Below are positions 44,050 to 56,185 of a stretch of 64,000 nucleotides of DNA, piece after piece. A program made the translations under genes and the position numbers. Within the stretch, counting starts at the first letter, position 1, and each line of letters starts with the position of its first letter. The notes beneath the pieces were generated by a model. It was not told the DNA's origin. It ran no database searches and saw only the letters and a list, made by a program, of their open reading frames with translations. This DNA comes from Takakia lepidozioides (lineage: Eukaryota; Streptophyta; Takakiopsida; Takakiales; Takakiaceae): assembly GCA_030704615.1 (NCBI GenBank), contig CM060732.1, positions 65,019,053 through 65,083,052 on the forward strand. Reading direction: 5' to 3'.

Positions 44050-44962
44050 ATGGATGTCTGTTCAGTCGACCAACCTGGATGCGTTCACTAGAGCAATATG
44101 GATGGATGTCCGTTCAGTCGACCAACGTGGAGGCGTTTCTAGAGCAATATGGATAGATGTCCATTCAGTCGACCAGCGTGGAGGCGTTCGTTCACTAGAG
44201 CAATATGGATGGATGCCCGTTCAGTCGACCAACGTGGAGGCGTTTCTAGAGCAATATGGATGGATGTCCGTTCTCTCGACCAACGTGGAGGCGTTTCTTC
44301 ACTAGAGCAATATGGATGGATGTCCGTGCTGTCGACCAACGTGGATGCGTTCCTTCACTAGAGCAATATGGATGGATGTCCGTTCTGTCGACCAACGTGG
44401 ATGCGTGCGTTCATTAGAGCAATACGGATGGATGTCCGTTCAGTCGACCAACCTGGATGCGTTCAATAGAGCAATACGGATGGATGTCTGTCCAGTCAAC
44501 CAACCTGGATGCGTTCACTAGAGCAATACGGCTGGATGTCCGTTCAGTCGACCAACCTGGATACGTTCACTAGAGCAATATGGATGGATGTCCGTTCAGT
44601 CGACCAACGTGAATGCGTTCACTAGAGCAATATGGATGGATGTCCGTTCTGTCGACCAATGTGGATGCGTTTCTTCACTAGAGCAAATATGGATGGATGT
44701 CCGTTCTGTCGACCAACGTGGATGCGTTCCTTCACTAGAACAATATGGATGGATGTCCGTTTTGTCGACCGACGTGGAGGCGTTTCTTCAGAGCAATATG
44801 GATGGATGTCTGTTCAATCTACCAACGTGGATGCGTTTCTTCACTAGAGCAATATGGATGGATGTCCGTTCTATCGACCAACGTGGATGCCTTCCTTCAC
44901 TAGAGCAATATGGATGGATGTCCGTTCTGTCGACCGACGTGGAGGCGTTTCTTCACTAGAGT
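44050..44962. repeat. Minisatellite of about 17 units, 47-58 bp each
   Basis: Unit: ATGGATGTCCGTTC, (A/T)GTCGACCAACGTGGA, (T/G)GCGTTC, a variable CTTCACTAGAGCAATATGG tail. I count about 17 consecutive units. Two length classes arise from presence or absence of TTCACTAG-type insertions (units near 44100 and 44225 lack it). Most units contain GTCGAC. Plus-strand frames are open over several units (WMSVQSTNVDAF, RAIWMDVRSVDQRGG), which follows from unit lengths near multiples of three and is not good evidence for a protein. Confidence 0.92.
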
Positions 44963-45480
44963 AGGGTTAGTGTCTGATTCGTTGGGCTTTGTATACTTGG
45001 GGGAAGGCAGTACTCATTCAGTCGGGCAGTAGCCTGCAATGAGAAGTGGCTCTCAGATTAGGCCGGCTGCGGCTCGAGTCATCTCCCTCTCATCTCTCTC
45101 GGCCGATCGCACAGGAGGTACACACTTGTGAGCTTAATAAGAATATGCATGTGTGAACGGTAATGCAGCGTGTTGTGTGTTTCATTTCAGTCAAACAGTC
45201 ATGGGCTACTAGCTTTTACGATGCAGTAACTCAGAAATTGTTGCTTCCGAGTTCAGTGCCCCAGTGTTTTTCTATACAGATGAACACATGCATACAAATC
45301 GCATAGTCACTGCCAGTGTGTGATTCAGGCGGAAGAGAGGCAAACTAGTGCTATCACTACAACAGACATTTAGAACAAAACCCTTTGAAAACAGGGTGGA
45401 GTTCACGGAATTTCCTCTGGAGTAAACTCATGGCACTGTTGCACCACCTGCCAGATGAATGGCAAACAAGAAATCTCCAC
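44963..45480. other. Spacer between minisatellite and NPF gene 3' end
   Basis: No gene supported; it probably contains the NPF 3' untranslated region. Confidence 0.4.
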
Positions 45481-45482
45481 CT

Positions 45483-48400
45483 TCAGATGGTGCTCAGTCC
45501 CTCACTGGCCATCAGTTCTGACTCTTTGGTTAAGGCCTTGTTCCTAGTCTCCCGCATGGTACTCTCTACAGGTACCTTGTATTTGTATCTGTGGGCGAGG
45601 TAGAGGTAACAGATAAAGTTCAACCCACTGATAACAGCAAGAAGCCAGTAATAATAATCCATGTGACCTTTGCTGATTTCATCAGCGATCCAAGGAGTCT
45701 TTCCATTTCGTTCGGTGAGCTTCTTCACCACTGAGACAAGAACGCTACCAAAGTAGCCGCCGAAAGCTGTAGTGGTTGCAAAAAGTGCAGTTCCAATGCT
45801 TCTCATGCTGTCAGGGGCTTGGTCGTAGAAGAATTCCAGCTGCCCAATGGTTGCAAAAATTTCTCCGAGGCCAACCAGTGTATATTGTAAGACGAGCCAA
45901 GATGCGGCCATGGGGACAACTGCACTGGAGCTCACCGTGTTTGTATCCCATGCAATCTACACAGGTTCAAAGCATCTAGCAATCAGAATACTTGGAAAAT
46001 GTATGTCCAGCAGATGATAACTCGTGATGCATAAACTTAAGATTAATCAAGGACGGATTTAAATGTTATTTGAGCAGGTTTGAATATCATCTCTGAAGAA
46101 AGGGAGAAAAAAGAATTCTGAGACTATTGATGCCAGGACAACAGTTGACTGAAACTCCAGTTTCTTCATCAACAAGCTGCTACTATCTAGTAGTCATTGA
46201 TGGCTACAGAAAATTTCTAGACAAAGTTATATATGTATGCATTAAGGGTGCAACAATCAGGATGCTAGCCCAGAAAGTTCCATTCAACATTATCCCTTGT
46301 CCAAACTAGCTTCATTGCTTGTTCTGGGGTGCCTTCCAAGCTGGAGTGTTGCCCCTCCAGCAACATGGTAGATGTTTGGAATCGATGAAAGTCTTTGTCT
46401 AATTAATGTTCATGATTATACTGCAAAAGAACAACGATCTAATCACATCCTCATACGCCCTCTGAGGAGATCTTTTCAATCCCATAGGTATGTGTGAAAA
46501 AAAGATATGAAGTGCTCTCTCTGTCCTATGGCCTAAGTTTCACACATCTCTCTGGAGAAGTAGCGGATCATGAAATCTTACCCGGCGACGCTTCTGTTCA
46601 ACGAGAGCAGCAGCCACCACAGCGGCAATAGAGATGACAAGACCTGCCCCAATTCTTTGTAGAAATGTAATGCCCCTAGGATTACCGGTGAACCTTCGAA
46701 TGCATGGCACCATCACTTTGTCATAGAATGGTAAGGCAAATAAGATGAAGACTGAACCCACAACCCCTACAGAAGCTGCTGGCACAGTCAGGCTCCCTAT
46801 CCTCCGATTCATAGTGACACCCTGTTGGCTCCCGAAATTGAGGAGTTGCAAAAAGACAGTGTTAAGTGGAATTGAGGTGGCCCAAATGGGAAACACGTGT
46901 GCCAGCGCTTTCAACTCCTCCACCTGACATCAGTATCAAATTTATAATGTCAGCAACCCAAAATGTCCGGAAAGTAGGCGGCAACTCTGAGGTGAGAGTC
47001 TACTACAGTGAGTCAATTTGGAAACTTCAAGGAGCTCCACTGGCCTGTAAATGGGTTGCTCCATAGGCTTGCTGGCACTTGTGGGGTTCACACAGTTTGA
47101 AGTTGAAATTGCAGACATCCAATCATTTTCATACGAAAGAGGTCTTGGTCTGGGGCAGAACAGAGTTATCAACCTCCTTAGAGATTCTTCCTTCTGGATC
47201 TGAGTGTGGGGGACCTGGGAGATCACATATAATCTGCATTTGTGGGACAATGGGCCCTACAATCTCCTTGTCAGCCAGCTAAAGGCATGGGCAACTATAA
47301 GACCCTGAGATCTGCAGAAGTAACCAGACAAAATTGTCCCCAAATGGAAGACAAGTTGAGTTAAGAGCTTAGGTGGTAAGCTCACACTAAGTATGAGTGC
47401 TAGGAATAAACCCCCTCTACAAACATTTGACATATGTAAATGCACTCCATCCACTTAGTTGCTAAAAGTGCACACCTGGGTGACAGTGCATAGCCTCCAG
47501 CCACTGACTTTATCCCCAAACCCTTTCTGGCCAATTGTCTCCACAGCTGCTTTGTCAAAAAACCTGCAATGACCAAAGAATGTTCATTGAAAGGCTGGAA
47601 GAACGTAGAATGTTAATTCATGGCTGTCATATTGTAAGAATCGTTACAAGGGTGAAACAGTCTCCAGCTCCGAGTCTTCAGTACAACAGGAGACACGGCA
47701 CAATTTCTGTGCCCCGTACGTGGACCAGTAAGGGCGGCCAATTTTCTGTGGTGTGCTCAAGAACTCACTGTCCGAGAAACTTCAACCAAGGCCTATCTAT
47801 TATCTGCATCTGAAATTTAAGCTTTCAACAATGGAATGTCCATACATCCAGACCTGTATCATTTCAAACAGGGTCGTGGCTGAGCAATCGCCAACTCAAT
47901 GGGTTCAAATGATCCATCCTTCACATATAGTTTTCTGTTCTTGAAGCTGTGGGAAACTGGAGGGCTTTCTTAAAAACCACAGTGGAAATCAACTATGATT
48001 ACACATTCAAGTAGAGGATCCCATATACTTTCATCGTTCCCTTCATGTCCGGAAACTGCTAGAGAATCTTGGAAAACAAAGTCAACTAAGCAATGGACTG
48101 AAAGATGGCATACATAATCGGCACAGTGTGCACATCCAGGAGGAGGGTATTTCATGTGAACATTGGGATGATGAAGAAAGATTGAAATGGGATTGCTCTT
48201 CTATTCCTAGAGCTCAACTGTCCAATCAATAGAAGATGCTCGGAGCCTGAACAGCAAATCAATTCAACAACAGGTGGAGATTTGGGACAAATAGGTGCAA
48301 GACCGAAAATTTTACTCTGAACAACCCTGCACTGCAACCAATACAAAACTTATTGCAATAACTTAGCCTCTGACACACTGGGTTTGGTGTTTTCTGATGT

Positions 48401-50636
48401 GGCTTACCGGAGGGTCTCACTGTGAGGGAGCTTGCGGCTACCAACAATGGCAGACTCTTTGTCATAGACTTCATACAGGAGACCAGCATCTGATGGGACT
48501 TCAACCCTCCAATTGCGGAATGATGCAACCAGCACTTGTGTGAGACGAGTCAGAGGACTTCCACTTGGCAATTTGTGTCGGTAATAAGGAGTACCTATAA
48601 AGAACATTATGTTGGATAGGGCCATGGCTATTGCCAGAGTCCCAAACCCCCAGCCCCAACTAATGTAGTCAGAGATGTACACCACCAAGGTGAGTGACAA
48701 GACTACACCTGTGCTTACAGTGAAGTAAAATACATTAAAGTAACCTCCAAGCTGCAGCTTCTCTTTGGGATCCTCAGGATCAAACTGGTCGGCGCCAAAT
48801 GTCGAGACACAGGGTTTGATCCCGCCTGACCCCAATGCAATTGTATAGAGTGATACATATAGGAAAGCCATTTGTGATGATGTTGCCTTCTCACACTTGC
48901 CCATAAACAGGTTCATATCGTTACACATAAAAGCTGAAGGCTTACAGCCAGGTAAGCTGGCAGAGAGTGCCAATAAGATGAGGCCCTGCAGAAGTCAAAA
49001 TTCCAATATCATTTCCTGCAGTGATACCTTTACATGGATGCAGCTTGCCTACCTTTGAACAATAAACAGATACAGAGAGGAAAAGAGATTGTAATTGCCC
49101 GATGAGCGTTCAGCCTAAGACGATATATATTTTCTAATACATTGTCCGGGATATTCTCCCCAGAGAGTGACTTGCTTCAGGAACATCAAGAAGATTATCC
49201 CTCCACCTCTGTTCACCAACTTTGAAAATCTTGAGGCTGAGCCTAAAGCCATGGCCCTGTTGGGATCTAAGCAGATCACACATCAGGTTGATGCTGGCTG
49301 TCTAGAGGATGTCTACCGGAGTGAGCCCCTCACAAAGGTCGTTTCTGTTCCCTTTAGTTCCGCCGCAACAGGGTGCAGGTTGTATTATGGCAAGCGTCGT
49401 CTTATGAGTACATTCTCTCTCCAACCCACTGTAGCAGTCCAAAGTGGACTCTGGCTCAAACCAGCCAGGTCATGCCTGATAAGAGCAAATGTGCTGACAG
49501 GGGTGTATTGCAACTCAAAAAGAGAAAGGTTGAGACTCCGAAGAAAGATGACCCCAAAACCTTAGGCCCACAACAAGGACTGTGTAATTGCCCCATGACT
49601 GACATCACAAATCTCAAACTAAATCTCCTGCTTTGAGGATATGGTGCAATAAGGGACTCACCACTAGGTAAATTGTGGAGAAAAGACCAATAGTCCAATA
49701 GCGGCCCAGATATGAGTCGGCGAGAAAGGCTCCCAGCAAGGGTGTGATGTTAGTAGTCCCCACGAAGTTTGTGACCAAGGTAGATGAATCTGGGAAGCTG
49801 ATATGGATGCTATAAACCAAGTAAAATACCAGGTTCAGTATAATTCCAAAGTATGCCATTCTCTCTGCAGTCTCATTGCCTGCACACATACACCACTTCA
49901 GAAACTTGTGGCATTTATCCATGGTTTACATGTGTACTCAGGTTAATTTTTAACCAAAAATACTGGTGCTGTTGTACTTTAGTTCTGAGGGGTAGATAAG
50001 CCCTTTACTTTACTTGCAAACCGCCACTGTAACCCAAGTATACAAGCTCCTGTTCTCTGTGACCTACAGATACTGCCACAGATTATTGCCTGTCCAGGTC
50101 CCACAAACAAGACAAGTGCTATGGACTGGACCTGTAGCTAAGACATCCTATATAGCCGTCAAACTTTTCCCAAGCTCCCTGAGAATAGAGAATAGTACCG
50201 AGTACGGAAGGAGCCGTCCCCTTTTAGTCCCTTTAGTACAACTTAGATTAAGAGAATGCTTTGGGTGTGATGTTTTCAGGAGCTTCACACCCAACTCTAT
50301 AACAAAAGATCATGGCCCCTGGTATACTGTTCAGATTTCCAGACTACAGAACATCCAATATCCACTGAATTCTGCTTGCACGGCTCAGGGTGTCACATTA
50401 CCAAAAATGAAGAGAGCTGCTCGCCAACCTCCTGTCTTGGAAGTGTCCAGTATCAGCTTGCCACGGATGTCCACAGCAGCGATTCCTATATTGTATCTGT
50501 CGTTCATGTTCGTATCTGCAGACTGCATAAGGCTAGGCTCCTTGCTTTGCGGGGCGGACCCTGCCATTCGCTTTTGAATTCCACTCGATGTTGGCGAGGG
50601 AGACGACACTGCAAGCTCAGAGGCCTTGCTTTTCAT
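45483..50636 (-). CDS. NPF/PTR family proton-coupled transporter (nitrate/peptide/hormone), six exons
   Basis: Major-facilitator transporter of the NRT1/PTR family, expected in the plasma or vacuolar membrane. Exons: 50636-50402, 49879-49662, 48985-48408, 47563-47476, 46923-46582 and 45956-45483, totalling 1935 nt (644 aa), all phases closing with GT-AG borders. Landmarks: KTGGWRAALFIFGNETAERMA containing the proton-coupling ExxER motif; FVGTTNITPLLGAFLADSYL; ALGSGGIKPCVSTFGADQFD (family signature); VEELKALAHVFPIWAT; and SWLVLQYTLVGLGEIF with GQLEFFYDQAPDSMRSIGTA in the last exon. Start chosen at ATG 50636 (MKSKASELAV); the ~50-residue polar N-terminus is longer than in many members. The substrate cannot be read from sequence. 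No defects seen. Confidence 0.95.
49167..49565 (+). other. Antisense open frame inside NPF intron 2
   Basis: A 132-codon plus-strand frame (NIKKIIPPPLFTNFENLEAE, DAGCLEDVYRSEPL) lies in the intron between NPF exons 2 and 3. A second frame (49373-49636) continues the open stretch with KKRKVETPKKDDPK. No domain recognised; it could be a captured gene or retroelement fragment or chance. Confidence 0.2.
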
Positions 50637-50639
50637 TGC

Positions 50640-52285
50640 CGCAGGATCCCCCCTCAATGGGACCAGCCCATTCGTGGACAGCGATGCTTCCTGCGTTTTC
50701 TCCTCGGTTGGGTTCGACTGGCCATCAGAATGTCAAGAAGAATCAGAACTCACAATTTACTCCACTAAAAGACGCCTTTTTCTCAGAAGTCAAGAAGAAG
50801 TCTCATTCGAGAAACAAAGTAGGGAATAGATACCTGGCAGAGTGAACAAAGAGTCCATAACGTTTAGTGTCTTGTTTCCGTTCAGTTCCATGAGTCTTAT
50901 TAGTGCCTTTTATAGGACAGAACAGGCCCTTAGACCCCTGATATCCATGCAATGCGATGCAATGATGGCAACGCTCAGCTGTGCAACATGGATATATCCT
51001 TCTGCAGGGTATAGAGGCCACTGCATGAACGCGGCAGGCAAGGACAGAGACTGACAGCCCGTTGGCCACATTTGTCGCGGCCAGACTCTTCTCCTTTTAA
51101 TTCAGCTAGCACATTTGAACTTTGTCGTTGAGGCGGATTATTGACAAGTTCGGCTCGACAAAAGGGCAGCATTGCTGAGCATTGCCAGAAGTCAGGCTTA
51201 TACTGCGTTATTATCAGGAGAAACTAGCTGAGAGAAAAAGCTTAAAGTTAGACACCCCCAGGGATGCGACAGATGGACAAACATCTCCCACTACCTGTCC
51301 ATACCCGCAACATGGAGCTGACGCACCGAGTATCATTCTGGGCTTCCTGAAAAACAAAAAGTTACTCTGGACACTCCTCTTTTCTCTCCCTAGACCTTTC
51401 GATTGTTTCATCCCCACACTACCGCACACATAACACACTCGCCCTCTATTCTAGCTACCCAAAGTGGCACATGCACACGAAGCTCAACAAAAATCAAAGT
51501 TGGAGCTGCACCCACCATTCTGCTGCAGTCTAACCTCCACTACCCACACGCCCGCATGGACCTGTCCACCATAGCCTTCTTCCCCGTCTGAAATCTGAGA
51601 GAGATGGTGCGGACTGTCAAGGACTAGAGCATTTAAAGCAAGAGGACCCTTCACTGCAGACCAGACGGTCCGCTTTTCACCTCAAAATATGCAGATTTCG
51701 TGGGACCTCCTTTGAACATGAAGGGAAAGAACAATTTTGCTGGCTACCTATTCTTCAAAAGTAGCCATAACCAACAATAGCACGACCCAATATATGCTTT
51801 TCTTTTTCTTTTTAAAGGGGGACTACCATCCCCCTCTACTAAAGCTCTCTTCTAAATCAGAATTGCGCAATGTTCCTCTAACCAAATGTACTCAGTGGCT
51901 ACATTTGGGGGCCCACCAAATTTGTGATTGAAGTTCAGCTAAATATTGCACACAAGAAAATGCCCAAGTAAGAAAGATGCAAATGGAACACTTGGATACT
52001 TCAAGTGTGAAGCAAAGAAGATGCACAACACGGTTCGTTTAGAGTCGGTGGTAAGTAGCACATTCAAAACAATATATACAATAGCCACCATGGTAACCGG
52101 GATAAAAGGCTTGACAGGGCATTGTGAAGGCACTTTTGTTTTATATTTTTGTTGAAAAGGGGACATTTGGGAACGACAGCTCACAAATCAGGCCCCTCAA
52201 TTATAGTGAGAGGACAAAATAACCTACAGTAACCTCGTAGTGCAGGCTTCCGACACCGCCGAGAAGAACATACCACAGCCATCAA
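50640..52285. other. NPF upstream region and spacer
   Basis: It contains the presumed NPF promoter and leader. No gene is supported; short open frames on both strands have no recognised domains. Confidence 0.4.
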
Positions 52286-52289
52286 GGTA

Positions 52290-52365
52290 GCAAAAAATGA
52301 CCCCAGAGTCATCTTGGTGGCACTCAATGCACTATCCAACTGAGCGACTAACGGTTGGGCACACT
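52290..52365 (-). repeat. tRNA-like relic (possible SINE head)
   Basis: On the minus strand, TAGTCGCTCAGTTGGATAG is a good match to a tRNA D-arm/A-box. The anticodon and T-arm parts are poor (GGGGTCATTTTTTG where GGTTCGANNCC is expected), and the acceptor stem does not close. It is therefore a tRNA pseudogene or SINE fragment and not a functional tRNA. Confidence 0.35.
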
Positions 52366-52369
52366 TGCA

Positions 52370-53930
52370 TTTTCAACCCAAGTGCATGTCGTATTGAACT
52401 TCAATCATGTGCATCTACGCCATGACGGGCCCAAGAGCAAATAAAGAGAGATGACTTGACGTGCGGAGAGCATCCCCACCTTGTGGCTCACTCATCCATT
52501 GTTCACGAATTTTATTTTGAACTGTTTACTTAGTGGCATAAGAAGTGGAGAGTCTTGTTTGTAACTCTTTTAAGAAATTATGAAGGTAGATGATCCAATC
52601 TCAACAATTTTGACTCATCATGAGGGATTCGACATTCTCACCAAATGTTAATAGACCTTCACCCTCCCTGCTCGTGCTCGATATCATCGGTGCCGTTGAA
52701 AGAATAATAATTCAACGATGAAACCACATCTCAATTTTAAGACGTTGAGGTGCAAGTGAGAGTCGAGATTGTTAGTGTTTCAAGTTGATTTAAGCTTTGA
52801 GCTTTTGTCTTAGGTTTTAGATAATCATTCTTGTTATGTTTTATTGTTGTTTTGGTTTGTTGGTGGTTGCCCTTAATTATCTATGATGTCTCTCTTCACC
52901 TTGTAAACCTTGGCACATGCAAGGTTATTGTTTTCTTGTCGTTCATTGTCTCCTCCCTAAATAGAAGACTATGCTCAATTTTAATTTTATATCTAGGAAT
53001 ACACAAGTGTTGGGCGGATAGTACTGAGCGGATTCCAATAGAGTCATGGGGATATCAGTAGCCGGATATCAATGTATCCAGACCTGGAACCGGCAATTTT
53101 TTAGTATCCTAGTTAGAGCATCTCCAGAGGGGGGGGGTACGCCAAACAACACTGCAACGGCAAAGGACCGCTGCCTCCAGCACTCCGCTCCCCCACCGGC
53201 AAGGAGGTGCTGGCCTCTGCAGACAAAGTATGGGCCTTGATTTTTCTTTTTTCTCTTGTGTTGGTTACCTTTAGCATTTTTGGCTGAGAGATGTTTTGTT
53301 GTTGTTTTGGGGGGTCAATTCTAAGACCGGATTCTTTGCTCACCAAAAGCAACGTTGGTACATTGGTATCCATGTTTTTCTCCATTTCCACAACTTCCTT
53401 TAAGTTTTTCTGAGCTCAGGTCCCTTCATATCCTTTTAGATCCATCAAAATATGAACCATTTTTTTGTTTTTTTATTATTCTTTTAACACCTGGAGCGAC
53501 TGCTCACAAAACCATTTTCTATTGTCATATCCACTAAGATTGAGATTGTAAGATTAAATTTTCTGTATTTTATGATTTACTAGATATTATTGAAGTTTTA
53601 TTTGCTTACAAACCTTCTAGCCCCTCATTTATCCCCTACCATTTTATGCCCAAGGTGTCCTGGAACCAAATGAGTAACGTGAGACATGGGGCCTCATCTC
53701 TTTTGTCAAATGATACACCTGATTGCATAACCAAGCAGTCTGACATCTACACAAACTGCTTATGCAATACTCCGAAAGTAAATGGTTTTTCCTTTTGATA
53801 CACATCAAGGTCCTTTTACTCATACCAGTCCACAAGGTCCTCCTTTTGCTCATATGTACCACTCCACAATGACATGCAAATCATTGGGGTATACTATCCA
53901 CTACATTGAATTCACGCAATTAATGTTATA
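52370..53930. other. AT-rich spacer
   Basis: No gene supported. A ~110-bp GC-richer patch at 53120-53230 (starting after a run of G) resembles a short inserted repeat. TGTTGGGCGGAT at ~53009 is similar to the end of the hAT element downstream and may be another relic end. Confidence 0.35.
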
Positions 53931-53931
53931 A

Positions 53932-54256
53932 GTTATAACCAGTGTTGGGCGGTTATTTGAATTTTTTTCATAACCTGCGGTTGCGGTTGCTAAATTCTTT
54001 GTGGCTAGATATAACCTGCGGTTACGGTTTGCAAAAACCTCAAATAACCTGCGGTTTTCATCAAATAACCGCGGGTATTGGGTGGTTCTTTAAAAGGTTC
54101 TTTGCTGGGTTATTGGAATGCTTGACCTCCGCCGATTCCTAACTGGACCGGTTACTTTATTTTTTCACCTCAGCCAGTTATATATATATATAACCGGATA
54201 TGTAACCGTCGGGTATTCCAGAGAAATTTAAATAACCGGCCAACATTGGTTATAAC
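53932..54256. mobile_element. Non-autonomous hAT element (309 bp, 53940-54248) with perfect 8-bp target duplication
   Basis: Left end CAGTGTTGGGCGGTTATT at 53940, right end reverse complement CAATGTTGGCCGGTTATT ending at 54248: about 25-bp TIRs with three mismatches, starting CAGTG/CAATG as in hAT elements. The flanks 53932-53939 and 54249-54256 are both GTTATAAC, an exact 8-bp duplication fitting the hAT nTnnnnAn preference. The interior holds four AATAACCTGCGGTT-type subterminal repeats and a (TA) run near 54180. It has no coding capacity. Confidence 0.92.
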
Positions 54257-54259
54257 CGC

Positions 54260-56150
54260 TTCACTAGACAAGCTCTTAGAATAAAATGCAAAAAATACGC
54301 TCTGCTGATCCGAATCCTTTGACGAAGAGGCTGGTAGTCGCACACTTCACTGTTATGATTGTTGGGTCGGAGGGAGTATTCATACAGGGCATCAAATCCC
54401 TTCATGATACCCCAATATCTGCCCCAAACGTCCGAAAAATCAAATCAGCTTAAGCGGCTGTGTGCATTGTAGGCCAAGTGGTAAATGGCATGGGCCCCAC
54501 TTGGCCGCCAAGTTAGCATGTTTTAGAAACATTCACCTCATATCCACATGCTCTCTCCCCGCAATCATTAGTTACAAATGCAGATTTGATCACCCAACCA
54601 GTGACCTAATAGTTTGCTCACCTACACAACCAAGTTGTAGCCCTAATGGGCACATCCCACCTCGGAAGTGGTTGTGGGTTCAATTCACTGACTGGTGTCA
54701 CAAAGTTGTCCATCTTGCCCCAAGGCAGTAGCCCTTCCGGAGACACCATACTTTACGCTATAGTTATATATTATATTATTACGCTCACCTATATAGGATC
54801 CACCCCCAAAAAGAGACAGTAGCAAAAAGTCTGTCCCTTGTTTTTTTTTTTTTTTTAAATTTGAAAGGACGTTTTTTGGAGCTTGTTCTCTCCAACATGT
54901 GGGTATCTGAGGACATTTAAGTCCTTGGGAAGGTTTGGGAAACTGTGTTGCTATTGTTAGGAAAAAGCAAATTTAGTGTCAATGTTAGAATACTAAAATA
55001 TCCACCTTCAAGACTACAAGCACTGGCGCGGTTACTGGGAAAGAGGTTATTTTCTCCTCTCACTGGCCTGGTTTGTAAGCTGTCGCTCCCAGGTGTTTCC
55101 CTTTTCATTTTTATTTTTTTTTAAAGTTGTGTTTGGCAGGAGTCTTTTCTTTTTTCCTCTCTTCCTCTCTCTCTCTTTTCTTCTCCAGTATCAATATGAT
55201 TCTCAACAACAGTTGCTCTCACTAATCAATGTCAATGCCTATCAAGGCCGTTAGACCACACAGACCCACAATGACTACTATGATATACTTATCTCTTTCA
55301 ATGCATGTACTGGCCCACCTACGCCTCCATATTCTCCTTGTCAAAGGATATTAGCCCATGTCAACTACCCGACATTCCTAACAACAATGACACTATCAAT
55401 TGACAACAATAACACTATGCACTACGTCCTTGAATTCACATGCTGCCATGACAGATTTCCATTGGCCTGACCCTGTCGTGGTGGAGCCTTCCACAACGCT
55501 GCACCCATACGAGTCACCCCCTAAAACCCCAACTCCGAGTACTTTGACACTTGTACACTAACTATCCAAAAAAACCCAAGTCTCACCTCCATTGCCAGCC
55601 CCTCATTGGCTGCTCTCTTTGTGACCATTCCCCAATTACTTATTGCTACCCATATGGAGTGTTATACTTATTTGCATCGGCACTTTGCCATTGCAATGCT
55701 CAAAGAGAAAACCTAAAATTTTCAACAAGAAATATCAAGATGAGGTTATTTGTCCCTTGTTCTCCTTTTTAGTTTGCCAAGTGAGAGGGCCTCTGTCCCT
55801 TTTTATTTTTCAAAAACAAATTCAAGATCAACGCATAAGGAAGCTGGAAAACGATGCCAGAAGAGGAAAAGCGGCTGATAGTGGGATTCTTTTCATCAAT
55901 AACTACATCCATCAACTCCGAGGAAAAAGATAAAAAGTAAAGAATGTGTGTTCTGAATCCCCCCACACCGACAAAGAAATTGCACAAGACTGAGAGAAGC
56001 CTACATGAATACGGTGTAAGAACCCGCATTGGGAAATTCTGCTGCAGAAGATCCCTAAAAACACAAAGGAAAAAAGCTGGAAAATCTTTGCGAGAAGCAA
56101 ACCTGTTTGAAAATCACTTTTGCAAGATCAAAAGAAGGCCTAAAGCACAT
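54260..56150. other. Spacer without recognisable genes
   Basis: AT-rich, with a T-run at ~54840-54856 and a pyrimidine-rich stretch near 55145-55190. GTGGGTTCAATTC at ~54672 resembles a Pol III B box, but no A box lies at tRNA distance. No gene is supported. Confidence 0.35.

Positions 56151-56154
<4 letters not shown>

Positions 56155-56182
<28 letters not shown>
56155..56182. repeat. (AT)14 microsatellite
   Basis: Uninterrupted AT dinucleotide run of 28 bases. Confidence 0.97.

Positions 56183-56185
<3 letters not shown>

Noticed and set aside
44054-44959. Protein encoded by the minisatellite (WMSVQSTNVDAF repeats)
   Set aside because: Frames are broken where units change length, several frames are open at once, and no start, splice or domain evidence exists.
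54672-54684. GTGGGTTCAATTC as a tRNA or SINE B box
   Set aside because: No A box within tRNA distance upstream; the nearest A-box-like word (GGCCAAGTGG at ~54472) is about 200 bp away.
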